From: Paenibacillus riograndensis SBR5
Lineage (GTDB): Bacteria > Bacillota > Bacilli > Paenibacillales > Paenibacillaceae
Assembly: GCF_000981585.1 (NCBI RefSeq)
Contig: NZ_LN831776.1
Location: 7,383,216 to 7,447,215 of the forward strand
Direction of reading: 5' to 3'
DNA: 64,000 bases
A model generated the notes under the pieces. That model was not told the origin of the DNA, ran no database searches, and saw nothing but the letters and a program-made list of their open reading frames with translations. This document shows, in pieces, positions 35,099-44,279 of the stretch (the first letter of the stretch is position 1; every line of letters starts with the position of its first letter). The translations under genes and the position numbers were made by a program.

Positions 35099-36451
35099 AT
35101 GACTAGAAAATTACGGGGAACAGCCCTTGTGGCCGCTTCACTGCTGCTGGTATTGTCCGGCTGCGGGTCTAACAAATCATCCGGTTCAAGTTCATCTGCA
35201 GCGGACGGGAGCGCGAACAGCAGCGGCAAAGGCGAACCCGCAACGATCAGCTTCTGGGCGGCTGCGGTAACGACAGAGCGCAATGCTTTTTTCGAAAAAA
35301 TCATCAAGCAGTTCGAAGAGGAGAACCCGGATATCAAAGTGGACTATCTGGGGGTTCCGGGGGACCTGTCCGCCTACGAGCAAAAGGTTAACGTAGCAAT
35401 CTCCGCTGAGCAGGCGCCGGATATCATGAATGATTTCAAAGCCGATCTGCTCTCCAGAGATGTGCTGGAGCCTTTGGATACGTATTTTGACAGCTGGGCC
35501 GATAAGGATCTGATCTCTTCGGAGCTGATTGCCAGCAACCGCAAGCTGGATACGAAAGAAGGTAAATTGTATGCGCTGCCATACAGCTCGCAGACCTGGA
35601 ATCTCTGGCTGCGGCCCGACTGGTTCAAAGAGGCCGGCCTCCAACTGCCCGATACCTGGGATCAATTCTTTGAGGATATTGCCAAGCTCACGGATAAATC
35701 CAAAGACCGCTATGGTCTGAGCATCCGCGGCGGTGCCGGCAGCGCCAATACGCTTGAAATGCTGATGTATTCCTACTCCGGGATTACCGATTATTTTACG
35801 CCGGAAGGAAAGTCGACCATTAACGATCCGCTGCATGCAGAATTCCTGGAGAAATATTTGGGCGCGTATAACGTATACACCCCGGAGGATGATCTTAACA
35901 AGGGCTGGACTGAACTGGCGGCTACCTTCCAATCCAATAAAGCAGCCATCGTGGTCCATAATCTGGGCTCGGCAAGCTCTCATGAAAAAGCCTTCGGCGG
36001 TGACTATACCAAATTCGAGGCTGTTCCGTTTCCAAAAAGTGTGAAGGGCTACCGTGAACATCCTGGTCTTGCTCCGCTTGGCCTGACCATGAGTAAAACG
36101 GCGAAGAATAAAGAAGCCGTATGGAAATTCATGACTTTCTATTTATCCCATGATATCAACAGCCAATATGCGAAGCTGTATGGTGAAATTCCGGCCAACA
36201 AGGATGCCGCGTCCGATGCCTGGGTCCAGGATATTCCATATATGAAATCCGCCTCCGATCTGCTGAATTCTGCGGATACTCATTTTGCCGATAACCCGTA
36301 TTATTTACCGGGGTACAGCAACATTCAGAAGAAGGCCGAATCCATGATTCAGAAGGTAATGGCCAAAAAAATGACCGGAACCGAAATGCTGAACGAGTGG
36401 GCCAAGCTGCTGGAAGCGGAGAAGCAGTCTTATGATCAAGCCCAAAAGTAA
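35099..36451 (+). CDS. Extracellular sugar-binding lipoprotein of the ABC importer
   Basis: 450 residues. Lipoprotein signal MTRKLRGTALVAASLLLVLS followed by G-Cys22 (lipobox LSGC), a Ser/Gly-rich linker and an SBP_bac_1 fold; TISFWAAAVTTERNAFFEKIIKQFEEE is the usual first lobe start. ATG at 35099 follows AGGGAGG. It sits between the permeases and the GH43 gene and gives the system its substrate specificity, probably xylo- or arabino-oligosaccharides (inference from the GH43 neighbour). Confidence 0.94.
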   Translation: MTRKLRGTALVAASLLLVLSGCGSNKSSGSSSSAADGSANSSGKGEPATISFWAAAVTTERNAFFEKIIKQFEEENPDIKVDYLGVPGDLSAYEQKVNVAISAEQAPDIMNDFKADLLSRDVLEPLDTYFDSWADKDLISSELIASNRKLDTKEGKLYALPYSSQTWNLWLRPDWFKEAGLQLPDTWDQFFEDIAKLTDKSKDRYGLSIRGGAGSANTLEMLMYSYSGITDYFTPEGKSTINDPLHAEFLEKYLGAYNVYTPEDDLNKGWTELAATFQSNKAAIVVHNLGSASSHEKAFGGDYTKFEAVPFPKSVKGYREHPGLAPLGLTMSKTAKNKEAVWKFMTFYLSHDINSQYAKLYGEIPANKDAASDAWVQDIPYMKSASDLLNSADTHFADNPYYLPGYSNIQKKAESMIQKVMAKKMTGTEMLNEWAKLLEAEKQSYDQAQK

Positions 36452-36478
36452 CTTACAGCCACAAATATGGAGGTCATA

Positions 36479-38047
36479 ATGAATACACCTGCTGCTACAG
36501 ATTCCGGACACTGGATTCCCGATCAGGGGAACGGAACCTACATCAACCCGATTATCTACGCCGATTACTCTGATCCGGATGTCATCCGTGTGGGAGAAGA
36601 CTTTTTCATGACGGCTTCGAGCTTTACGCATATACCGGGTCTGCCGATTCTGCACTCCCGTGATTTGGTGAACTGGCGCATCGTTAATCATGCCCTGCCC
36701 CGGCTGGAGCTTCCGGGCTACGACAAGGTGCAGCATGGCAAAGGTGTATGGGCTCCCAGCCTGCGGTATCATGAGGGCCAGTTCTGGATCTTCTACGCCA
36801 CACCTGACGAGGGCATCTTCATGACCAAGACGGACGACCCGTTCGGGGCCTGGGAACCGCCGCATTTGCTGAAGGCGGCCAAAGGCTGGATTGATCCCTG
36901 CCCCTTCTGGGATGAAGACGGGCAAGCCTATCTGGTCCATGCCTACGCCCACAGCCGTTCCGGGCTGAAGCATATTCTGAACCTGTGCAGGATGTCCCCT
37001 GACGGCACAACCTTGCTTGATGACGGTACAATCATTGTGGACGGGACGGTAAAGCATCCCACGCTGGAAGGCCCGAAAATGTATAAAAGAAACGGCTATT
37101 ATTATATCTTTGCACCGGCAGGAGGGGTTCCTACAGGCTGGCAGGCGGTTTTCCGCTCCAAATCCATTTATGGTCCCTATGAGGATAAAATTGTCCTCCA
37201 GCAAGGAGAGACTCCGGTGAACGGCCCTCATCAGGGCGGATGGGTCGAGCTGGCCTCCGGCGAGTCCTGGTTCGTTCATTTTCAGGATAAAGGCGCTTAC
37301 GGGCGGATCACCCATCTGCAGCCCATGGAATGGCGCGGAGATTGGCCCGTGATGGGCCGTCTTGCACCGGACCGGGAGGCCGGGGAGCCTGTAGAGCGCT
37401 GGAAGAAGCCGGACACCGCAGCGGGAGAAGTATGCATTCCGCAGACTTCGGATGATTTCTGCGGGGCCGCGCTTGGCTTGCAGTGGCAATGGCAAGCCAA
37501 TCCCGCTTCCAATTGGCACCGCCTGCTTCCCGGCGGCGGCTTGAGGCTGAATTCAGCCCCGCTTCCCGGGGACTGCCGGACGCTGTATGACACGCCGCAG
37601 CTGCTTATGCAGAAGCTGGCCGCGCCTGTTTTTACAGCAACCGTCAAAATCACTCCACGCTTCTCCTCCTGCGCCGAACGTGCGGGACTGGTCGTCTTGG
37701 GACATCGGGCGTTCTGCATCGCGCTGTCTCTTGACCCGGCCGGAGATCTCTGGCTGGCCCAATACGAGAGCGGCGCTGCGGATGATCCCAGCCGGAAGGA
37801 CCTGGGTGTCAAAGCCGCCGGGATTCTCATCCAGGCAGAGTCCCTGTATCTCAGGGCCAGCTTTGAAGAAGCTAACGGCTGCCGGTTCAGCTTCAGCCGG
37901 GAGGGTTCGGATTATATCGAGTTTGGCAGCCCCTTCAGGTTAGAGGAAGGACAATGGGTTGGAGCCAAGGTTGGCTTATTTGCCCTGTCCCTGACGCCGG
38001 GTGAGGATCTGGGCTATGCAGACTTTGAGAGATTTACGATTTCATAA
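36479..38047 (+). CDS. Glycoside hydrolase family 43 (beta-xylosidase/arabinofuranosidase-like)
   Basis: 522 residues. The N-terminal five-bladed propeller (about 20-320) carries the GH43 acid triad: Asp in YSDPDVIRVGEDFFM, Asp in GWIDPCPFWDED, and Glu in LEGPKMYKRNGYYY. A C-terminal beta-sandwich domain (about 340-520), as in GH43 beta-xylosidases, follows. No signal peptide, so it is intracellular and acts on imported oligosaccharides. The start is ATG at 36479, after the GGAGG that overlaps an upstream in-frame ATG at 36467. Last gene of the cre-controlled operon. Confidence 0.93.
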   Translation: MNTPAATDSGHWIPDQGNGTYINPIIYADYSDPDVIRVGEDFFMTASSFTHIPGLPILHSRDLVNWRIVNHALPRLELPGYDKVQHGKGVWAPSLRYHEGQFWIFYATPDEGIFMTKTDDPFGAWEPPHLLKAAKGWIDPCPFWDEDGQAYLVHAYAHSRSGLKHILNLCRMSPDGTTLLDDGTIIVDGTVKHPTLEGPKMYKRNGYYYIFAPAGGVPTGWQAVFRSKSIYGPYEDKIVLQQGETPVNGPHQGGWVELASGESWFVHFQDKGAYGRITHLQPMEWRGDWPVMGRLAPDREAGEPVERWKKPDTAAGEVCIPQTSDDFCGAALGLQWQWQANPASNWHRLLPGGGLRLNSAPLPGDCRTLYDTPQLLMQKLAAPVFTATVKITPRFSSCAERAGLVVLGHRAFCIALSLDPAGDLWLAQYESGAADDPSRKDLGVKAAGILIQAESLYLRASFEEANGCRFSFSREGSDYIEFGSPFRLEEGQWVGAKVGLFALSLTPGEDLGYADFERFTIS

Positions 38048-38115
38048 TGGAAATTCAAATTGGAGGTTTTGGGCAAGATAACGGAATAATGAATTAAGCC
38101 GCAGCCCATCATAAG

Positions 38116-38167
38116 CAGCAGCGCAGCGATTCTCCAATGGAGGGGAATCCCTGCGCTGCTGTCTTTT
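38116..38167 (+). terminator. Terminator of the carbohydrate operon
   Basis: CAGCAGCGCAG/CTGCGCTGCTG with an extended inner stem (GATTC/GAATC region), then TCTTTT. Confidence 0.85.
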
Positions 38168-38409
38168 CGCTTTTAGCGCTGATTGAGTAGCAAGGTAAGG
38201 GCAGCTTCTTCGGATATAACCCGCTTACCGGACAGACCCCATTCAGGCAGGAAAATGCCATGCCCGCAGCAGAAATCATTGAGCAGCTGGAAATGTAATC
38301 AAAAGTTGGTTTGTATCCCTTTTCAACAAGTGTTACAGTGGTAGAAGCAGCCGCTTTAATGCTGCCATGAATACATGCAAGGCATATAGCAGGAAAGGAG
38401 TGCCCAATT

Positions 38410-39642
38410 TTGCGGGAGAACCTTGATAAGCAGTTTTCCTTCACCTCATTGAAGTGGTTCAACTTCTTCTTGTATGGAACAGTCGTTCTCTTCTCCAGCT
38501 TCTTTCCCCTATATCTGCAGGAAGTGGGAATGAACAAGCTGGAGATCGGAAGCTTAATGTCGGTTGGGGCACTTGTGTCCATTATTGCCAATCCCTTCTG
38601 GGGCATCTGGACCGACCGGTATCAGAATATCCGGCGGATTGTCCTGCTGATGCTCACAGGCACGCTGGTATTGTCCCAGGTCGTATTCCAGGCAAATACA
38701 TATGAAATGATCTATGTCTCCATATTGTTTTTTTATTTCTTTCAGGGTCCGCTGTTTGCCGAGAGCAATACCATGATCCTGAGCTACATTGACGGTACCA
38801 GGCACCGCTTCAGCTCTTTCCGGCTGTGGGGATCGCTGGGCTGGGCTTTTACCGCCATCCTGGCCGGACCTGTGATTGAGTGGGCCGGTGTATCGGTGCT
38901 TTCCTATCTTTTTGCCGCGCTGCTCTGCGCAGCCATGATCTCGCTGATTGCCCTGCCCAGGCTTGACCATTCCATCGGTATTGCGCCGCTGCCATTCAAG
39001 GGCTTCCGCCAGATCTTTTATCACCCGTTTTTTCTGAGCTTTATCTTTTTCGGGATTCTGGTTTCGATCCCTAATACAATGAACAATACCTTCGTCTCCC
39101 TGTACATTACAGAGCTCGGGGGCAGCAAGACCATGATCGGCCTGGCGGTGTTTCTCTCCTCGATTCTGGAGGTGGCTGTTCTTGTCCTGTGCGACCGTTA
39201 CCTGAAACGCAGCATTCCGGTGCTGCTCGGCTGGCTCGCACTGGTCAGCGCACTATTCGTCTTGCGCTGGTGGCTGATGGCCGATGCGACAACTCCGCTG
39301 CAGGTGGCTTTTATTCAAATTCTGCATTGCGTTACGTTCGGCGGCTTCTTCTATGTCGGCACCCGGCTGACTATGCTGCTCGTTCCAAAGCCTTACCGTT
39401 CCTCGGGACAAGCGCTGTATACCCTGACCTGGAGCGGGATTTCGGGGATTATGGGCGGCGTTCTCGGCGGCTGGCTGTACCAGTATCTCGGCGCGCAGAA
39501 CATGTACCAGTCCGGTGTCTTTCTATCGCTGATCGGAACTCTGGGGTTCGCCGCCATGCGGCTGCTGGCCAGCCGTGGCGGCTATCACCCTCAGGACGGG
39601 CATCCGGAAGAAGACTGGAACGAAATTGAGCTGAACCGTTGA
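38410..39642 (+). CDS. MFS transporter (MFS_1-like/nucleoside-oligosaccharide type)
   Basis: 410 residues, twelve predicted membrane segments. FFPLYLQEVGMNKLEIGSLMSVGAL and GPLFAESNTMILSY resemble the LacY-related MFS_1-like subgroup; the substrate is unknown. TTG at 38410, 10 bases after AAAGGAG. It has its own gap after the GH43 terminator, so it may be independently expressed even though it could import a related sugar. Confidence 0.85.
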   Translation: MRENLDKQFSFTSLKWFNFFLYGTVVLFSSFFPLYLQEVGMNKLEIGSLMSVGALVSIIANPFWGIWTDRYQNIRRIVLLMLTGTLVLSQVVFQANTYEMIYVSILFFYFFQGPLFAESNTMILSYIDGTRHRFSSFRLWGSLGWAFTAILAGPVIEWAGVSVLSYLFAALLCAAMISLIALPRLDHSIGIAPLPFKGFRQIFYHPFFLSFIFFGILVSIPNTMNNTFVSLYITELGGSKTMIGLAVFLSSILEVAVLVLCDRYLKRSIPVLLGWLALVSALFVLRWWLMADATTPLQVAFIQILHCVTFGGFFYVGTRLTMLLVPKPYRSSGQALYTLTWSGISGIMGGVLGGWLYQYLGAQNMYQSGVFLSLIGTLGFAAMRLLASRGGYHPQDGHPEEDWNEIELNR

Positions 39643-39682
39643 TGCTCGAAGCACCCTATAAAGAAAAGCCTATAGTAAAATG

Positions 39683-39721
39683 AAAGCAGCGATTCTCCCA
39701 TGAGTGGAGAATCGCTGCTTT
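39683..39721. terminator. Perfect 16-bp hairpin after the MFS gene
   Basis: AAAGCAGCGATTCTCC-CATGAGT-GGAGAATCGCTGCTTT, 41 bases after the stop. The T-run is on the minus side (TTTCATTTTAC), so it may stop transcripts from both directions. It shares GCGATTCTCC with the terminator at 38116. Confidence 0.75.
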
Positions 39722-39786
39722 GGGTCCAATGCCGCGTGCACCGGCAGATACACCTGCAGCTGGTGCCGCTGGTAAAAAGAGTCTCG

Positions 39787-40143
39787 GCCCCGGCGGCCCC
39801 GGCGGCTTATTCAAAGGTATTTTTACCTTTGATTCTGCCACTTCCAGCCCTGGCGGCCCATTCAAAGGTATTTTTACCTTTGATTCTGCCACTTCCGGCC
39901 CAGGCGGCCCATTCAAAGGTATTTTTACCTTTGATTTTGCCACTTCCAGCCCTGGCGGCCCATTCAAAGGTATTTTTACCTTTGATTCTGCCGCTTCCAG
40001 CCCAGGCGGCTTATTCAAAGGTATTTTTACCTTTGATTCTGCCGCTTCCGGCCCCTGCGGCCCATTCAAAGGTATTTTTACCTTTGATTCTGCCACTTCC
40101 GGCCCAGGCGGCCCATTCAAAGGTATTTTTACCTTTGATTTGT
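39787..40143. repeat. Tandem array of seven 51-bp units (array A)
   Basis: Seven units with cores at 39812, 39863, 39914, 39965, 40016, 40067 and 40118, exactly 51 bp apart. Each core is the perfect hairpin AAAGGTA-TTTT-TACCTTT, followed by GATTCTGCCACTTCC and a GGCCCAGGCGGCCCA-like segment. As 51 is a multiple of 3, frames stay open on both strands (17-residue repeats), but no start with a ribosome site or domain supports a protein. It lies between convergent MFS and glnS genes. Confidence 0.9.
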
Positions 40144-40150
40144 CCCGCGC

Positions 40151-40192
40151 AAAGAGGCTGCCCCGTCATATGATGACTCGGACAGCCTCTTG
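40151..40192 (-). terminator. Probable terminator of glnS
   Basis: AAGAGGCTG...CAGCCTCTTTG on the minus strand with inner pairing (GAGTCAT/ATGAC), 16 bases after the stop; short T-run. Confidence 0.6.
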
Positions 40193-40207
40193 CTGCATTC
40201 AGAAGCT

Positions 40208-41914
40208 TCAGCCTTGTTTGGCAGGCTGGAATGAGCTTTTTAGCGAAACGATGAGATTGAACACCGGATGTCCCGGTGTGGAGTATCTGCTGTCCACGTT
40301 GAAGTATCCATGGCGGAAGAACTGGAACTTGTCCTGCGGCACGCTGTCCTTCAGTCCCGGTTCCACAAAACCATGCAGAATATCGATTGATTTCGGATTC
40401 AACTGGTCCAGGAAGCTAGGCTCGGGCTTATCGGCGGCAGGCTCCATGCCTTCGACCTCAGCCTCCTGGTCAGCTTCCTCGGCTGAAATCAGCGGCTCAT
40501 AGAGACGGAATTCCGCCGGTACGGCCTGGCCGGCATCCACCCAGTGCAGTGTCCCCTTAACCTTGCGGCCGGTGAAGCCGCTGCCGCTTTTGGTCTCCGG
40601 ATCATAGGTGCAATGGAGCTCCACAACCTCGCCGTTCTCGTCCTTGATGAAATCCGTACACTTGATGAAATAGGCATTCTTCAGGCGCACCTCATTGCCG
40701 GGGAACAGACGGAAATATTTGTTCGGCGGGTTCTCCATGAAGTCGTCGCGCTCAATATAGATTTCCCGGGAAAACGGAATCTGGCGGGTGCCCATCGCTT
40801 CATTCTCCACATTATTCTCAATTTCGAACCATTCAGTCTGGCCTTCCGGATAGTTGGTGATGACCACCTTCAGCGGCCGCAGCACCGACATTGTCCGGGG
40901 AACCGTCAGCTTAAGGTCCTCACGGATAAAATGCTCCAGCATCTGCAGGTCTACCAGCCCCTGGCTTTTGGAAATGCCCGTCTCATGCACGAAGCTGCGA
41001 ATCGCCTCCGGTGTATATCCACGGCGGCGAAGCCCGGAGATCGTCGGCATGCGCGGATCATCCCAGCCGTCGACATGGCCTTCATCCACGAGCAGCTTCA
41101 GCTTGCGTTTGCTGGTGACCGTCTGGGCGAGATTGAGGCGCCCGAATTCATATTGATGAGGCGAAGCCGGCATTTCACATTCGGCTACCACCCAGTCGTA
41201 GAACGGACGCTGATCCTCGAACTCCAGGGAACAGAGCGAATGCGTCACGTGTTCAATGGCATCCTCAAGCGGATGAGCAAAAGCATACATCGGATAGATG
41301 CACCAAGCATCGCCCGTATTATGATGATGGGAATGGGAAATCCGGTAAATGACCGGATCACGCAGGTTGATGTTCGGGGAGGACATGTCGATTTTGGCGC
41401 GCAGCACCTTTTCGCCATCCTTGAATTCTCCTGCCCGCATCCGGCGGAACAGATCCAGATTCTCTTCGATGGTGCGCTCCCGGTATGGGCTGTTCACCCC
41501 CGGCTCGGTCAGCGTACCGCGATGTTCACGGATTTGGTCAGCCGTCAGGTCATCGACGTACGCTTTTCCTTTTTGAATCAGCAGCTCTGCCCGTTCGTAC
41601 ATTTCCCCAAAATAATCCGAAGCAAACCGCAGCTCATCCCATTCATAGCCGAGCCACTTTACATCCTCCTGTATAGAGTTCACATATTCCGTATCCTCTT
41701 TGAGCGGATTGGTATCGTCGAATCTGAGGTGTGTCTTGCCGCCGAATTCATCTGCCAGGGTGAAATTAATCCAGATCGCTTTGGCATGACCGATATGTAA
41801 ATAACCGTTAGGCTCCGGTGGAAAGCGGGTAACCACTTCCTTTACTTTTCCCGAGCTCAGATCTTCGGTAATGACATTCTTGATGAAATTGGAGGGTGTT
41901 CCACGGTTCTCCAC
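40208..41914 (-). CDS. glnS: Glutaminyl-tRNA synthetase
   Basis: Charges tRNA-Gln directly with glutamine in the cytoplasm. About 568 residues, the usual size. The class I HIGH motif lies in [17 protein letters not shown], the KMSKS equivalent in TSKRKL, and the C-terminal beta-barrel anticodon-binding domains follow. GTG at 41914 is 9 bases after AAAGG and aligns with the start of E. coli GlnRS; an in-frame TTG at 41923 abuts the ribosome site and is less likely. Most Firmicutes use GatCAB instead, so its presence here is notable. Confidence 0.95.
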   Translation of the reverse strand: MENRGTPSNFIKNVITEDLSSGKVKEVVTRFPPEPNGYLHIGHAKAIWINFTLADEFGGKTHLRFDDTNPLKEDTEYVNSIQEDVKWLGYEWDELRFASDYFGEMYERAELLIQKGKAYVDDLTADQIREHRGTLTEPGVNSPYRERTIEENLDLFRRMRAGEFKDGEKVLRAKIDMSSPNINLRDPVIYRISHSHHHNTGDAWCIYPMYAFAHPLEDAIEHVTHSLCSLEFEDQRPFYDWVVAECEMPASPHQYEFGRLNLAQTVTSKRKLKLLVDEGHVDGWDDPRMPTISGLRRRGYTPEAIRSFVHETGISKSQGLVDLQMLEHFIREDLKLTVPRTMSVLRPLKVVITNYPEGQTEWFEIENNVENEAMGTRQIPFSREIYIERDDFMENPPNKYFRLFPGNEVRLKNAYFIKCTDFIKDENGEVVELHCTYDPETKSGSGFTGRKVKGTLHWVDAGQAVPAEFRLYEPLISAEEADQEAEVEGMEPAADKPEPSFLDQLNPKSIDILHGFVEPGLKDSVPQDKFQFFRHGYFNVDSRYSTPGHPVFNLIVSLKSSFQPAKQG

Positions 41915-42144
41915 AGTTATCAACCTTTCATTCTGTAATATTACTACTTCCTTGTATGAACATGTTTCCTACTAATATACCCGTTAAGCGGGGAATGTTC
42001 AATAAAAGTCAAGAGAAACGGCGCGAAAATCCAGCTTCACAGGCTGGTTCGTTCATGGTGTTTTGACTTATTTCCCGGCTATGGAGTAGCATGGGGATTA
42101 TAGTGTATGTATCTGTATAAATGCTATACGAGGGGGACTTATTC

Positions 42145-42390
42145 ATGAAGCCAATCAAGCTGCCCAAAGAGCAGCGGGAGATTATCACCGAGAATATCCG
42201 GGCCTACTTCGAAGCCGAACGGGGAGAGAGCATCGGCCATCTGGCTGCGGACAACCTGCTGGAATTTTTCCTGCAGGAGCTCGGACCGGCGATTTATAAC
42301 GGAGCGCTGGGCGACTGCCGCACGCTGGTAGGCCAACGGATGCAATCACTGGAGGACGACATTTACGCATTGGAATGGAAGAAACGTTAA
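42145..42390 (+). CDS. DUF2164 family protein
   Basis: An 81-residue soluble protein. PIKLPKEQREIITENIRAYFEAERGESIGHLAADNLLEFFLQELGPAIYNGAL matches the small DUF2164 family, whose function is not known. ATG at 42145 follows GAGGGGG. It lies 28 bases before a GNAT gene, probably in one operon, and is divergent from glnS. Confidence 0.85.
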   Translation: MKPIKLPKEQREIITENIRAYFEAERGESIGHLAADNLLEFFLQELGPAIYNGALGDCRTLVGQRMQSLEDDIYALEWKKR

Positions 42391-42418
42391 TCTTTGAACC
42401 GCAGAGGGGGGCAGCCTC

Positions 42419-42967
42419 ATGTTTAATTATGTCATTGACGAAGAGCTTAAGCTGAAGCTGTTAATGCCTGAGCACGCACGCCCTATGTTCGCGCTGGTAG
42501 AGCGCTCGCGCGCCCGGCTCAGACAGTGGCTGCCTTGGGTGGACGGTGTTACGGAGCAGGCTCATTTGGAGACTTTTATCAAAAATTCGGTCAGACAAGG
42601 CAGCGAAAATGGCGGCTTCTCTGCCGGAATATGGGTCCGGGAAGAACTGGCCGGCATCATCGGATACCACGAGATTGACTGGCACAACCGCTCAGTAGGC
42701 ATAGGTTACTGGCTCGGTGAAGGCTATGAGGGTAAAGGCTACATGACCAGCGCCTGCCGGGTCTTCGTGGACTACGCACTGCTTGAAATGGATCTCAACC
42801 GTGTTGAGATCCGCTGCGCTACCGGCAACCGGACGAGCCGGGCGATACCTGAGCGCCTGGGCTTCGTGTTCGAAGGCGTGATCCGCCAGGCAGAAAAGCT
42901 TCCGTCCGGCTACGTGAATCACGCTGTCTACGGGCTGCTGCGCAGTGAGTGGAAGCTCCTGGGCTAA
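42419..42967 (+). CDS. RimJ/RimL-type GNAT acetyltransferase
   Basis: 182 residues. SVGIGYWLGEGYEGKGYMTSAC contains the acetyl-CoA loop EGKGYMT, and NRVEIRCATGNRTSRAIPERLGFVFEGVIRQAE is typical of the RimJ/RimL subgroup, which acetylates ribosomal protein N-termini or other amines. GAGGGGGG precedes ATG at 42419. The substrate is unknown. Confidence 0.92.
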   Translation: MFNYVIDEELKLKLLMPEHARPMFALVERSRARLRQWLPWVDGVTEQAHLETFIKNSVRQGSENGGFSAGIWVREELAGIIGYHEIDWHNRSVGIGYWLGEGYEGKGYMTSACRVFVDYALLEMDLNRVEIRCATGNRTSRAIPERLGFVFEGVIRQAEKLPSGYVNHAVYGLLRSEWKLLG

Positions 42968-43071
42968 TTGGTTATATAGCTTGAGGGCAGAATAGGCTGC
43001 TGCCTGAAGGCTGATACAGAGAAAGTACAGGCTGCGGGCTTGCCGCGGCAGCATCACGGATTTCATTATAG

Positions 43072-43430
43072 ATGTGCAAGCCCGTTAAGGCGGAAGGCAG
43101 CACATTTCCGTATGTGCAAGCTCATTGAGATGGAAGGCAGCACACTTTCCGTATGTACAAGCTCATCAGATGCAAGGCAGCACACTTTCCGTATGTACAA
43201 GCTCATCGAGATGCAAGGCAGCACGCTTTCCGTATGTACAAGCTCATCAGATGCAAGGCAGCACGCTTTCCGTATGTACAAGCTCATCAGATGCAAGGCA
43301 GCACGCTTTCCGTATGTACAAGCTCATCAGATGCAAGGCAGCACACTTTCCGTATGTACAAGCTCATCAGATGCAAGGCAGCACGCTTTCCGTATGTACA
43401 AGCTCATCAGATGCAAGGCAGCACGCTTAT
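43072..43430. repeat. Tandem array of 40-bp units, nine copies
   Basis: Units begin at 43072, 43112, 43153, 43193, 43234, 43274, 43314, 43354 and 43394 (40 bp, 41 bp in two cases); a typical unit begins ATGTACAAGCTCATCAGATG and continues CAAGGCAGCACGCTTTCCGT. The first two units are divergent, the inner ones nearly identical. Since 40 is not a multiple of 3, the reading frame rotates between copies, and long frames stay open on both strands. There are no spacers of unique sequence, so it is not a CRISPR array. Confidence 0.92.
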
Positions 43431-43438
43431 CCAAACCA

Positions 43439-43495
43439 TTTGCAGCGGTCAAAACCCCGGAGGAATGATTCCTCCGGGGCTTTGACCGCTGCAAA
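43439..43495. repeat. 57-bp near-perfect palindrome at the end of the 40-bp array
   Basis: Arms of 27 bp (TTTGCAGCGGTCAAA then CCCCGGAGGAA, and their complement) with one A-C mismatch and a TGA loop. It could be a bidirectional transcription stop, though no T-run longer than three follows. Confidence 0.85.
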
Positions 43496-43639
43496 TTATA
43501 ATATAGATGGAATCCTTCTGTACGTCGTGCAGCTCCAGCAGCAGTTGACAGCAGCAGTTGGAACTATTTAACAGCAGGTACCCCACGGAGACTTGAAATT
43601 ACCTTGAACGGGGCCGTGCGCCGAGATAAACCCAGACAC

Positions 43640-43825
43640 TAAGTGGAAAAAGTACCACTAATCCAAAATTCTAGGCTCCTCCGCCAACATTAAGTGGAAA
43701 AAGTATGACTAATCTGAACCCATCGGCCTTCCAGCACTGGATTTGCCGAAATTAAGTGGAGAAATTCCCACTAAATCTCTGTTGTGGCACGAATATCGGC
43801 AAATTAGTGGTAGAAAATCCACTTA
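43640..43825. repeat. Mini-hairpin family repeats, locus 4 (four elements)
   Basis: Elements at 43640-43662 (AAGTGGAAAAAGTACCACT, perfect AGTGG/CCACT stem with 8-base loop), 43690-43713, 43752-43776 (AGTGG-AGAAATTC-CCACT) and 43804-43825 (AGTGG-TAGAAAAT-CCACT). The order of element types matches locus 1. Confidence 0.8.
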
Positions 43826-43874
43826 CCATCTTAAGGGACCTGGCGCAAGCAACTTCAGCGGCGGCAGACAGTAT

Positions 43875-44055
43875 CTCACAGCAGCACTCACACTTCACAA
43901 AGCATACATACAGCATTTAGACAGCGCTCACACAGCATTCCACACAACACTCAACAGCACTCACGCAGCACTCACACTTCAAACAGCACTCATACAGCAT
44001 TCCAACTACCCATACACTCAAACAGCGCTCTCCCTGCATACAGCATTCAATTTAC
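43875..44055. repeat. Low-complexity CAGCACTCACA-type repeats
   Basis: Many imperfect copies of CAGCACTCAC, ACAGCATTC and CAGCGCTCAC. The following stretch 44150-44279 has GGAGGTCCTTGCTAG-like imperfect repeats and a GGGGGCC/GGCCCCC hairpin (about 44223-44245) near the end of the MOSC gene. No supported coding sequence. Confidence 0.65.
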
Positions 44056-44279
44056 CATGATTCCACGAACCGCCAACACTGCCCCGGTTCATTTTCGGCA
44101 TCAAAAGCCGCTTATAAAAAGGATGTTATACCTACCTGTAAGTTTCGGGAGGTCCTTGCTAGCCCAGGGGTCCTTGCTAACTCAGGAAGTACTCGCTAGC
44201 CAAGGAGGTCCCGACTCTTCCGGGGGGCCCTTTCTGATGGCCCCCATTCTCTCAGGAGGTCCGAGCCCTCCCGAACCCC

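Noticed and set aside
39656..40502. Long open frames on both strands over the 51-bp array
   Set aside because: They result from a stop-free unit whose length is a multiple of 3; no ribosome site, and the plus frame runs into glnS on the other strand.
43040..43571. Overlapping plus-strand frames across the 40-bp array, and CRISPR-like appearance
   Set aside because: Frames are a by-product of a stop-free repeat; there are no unique spacers and no cas genes, so it is not CRISPR.
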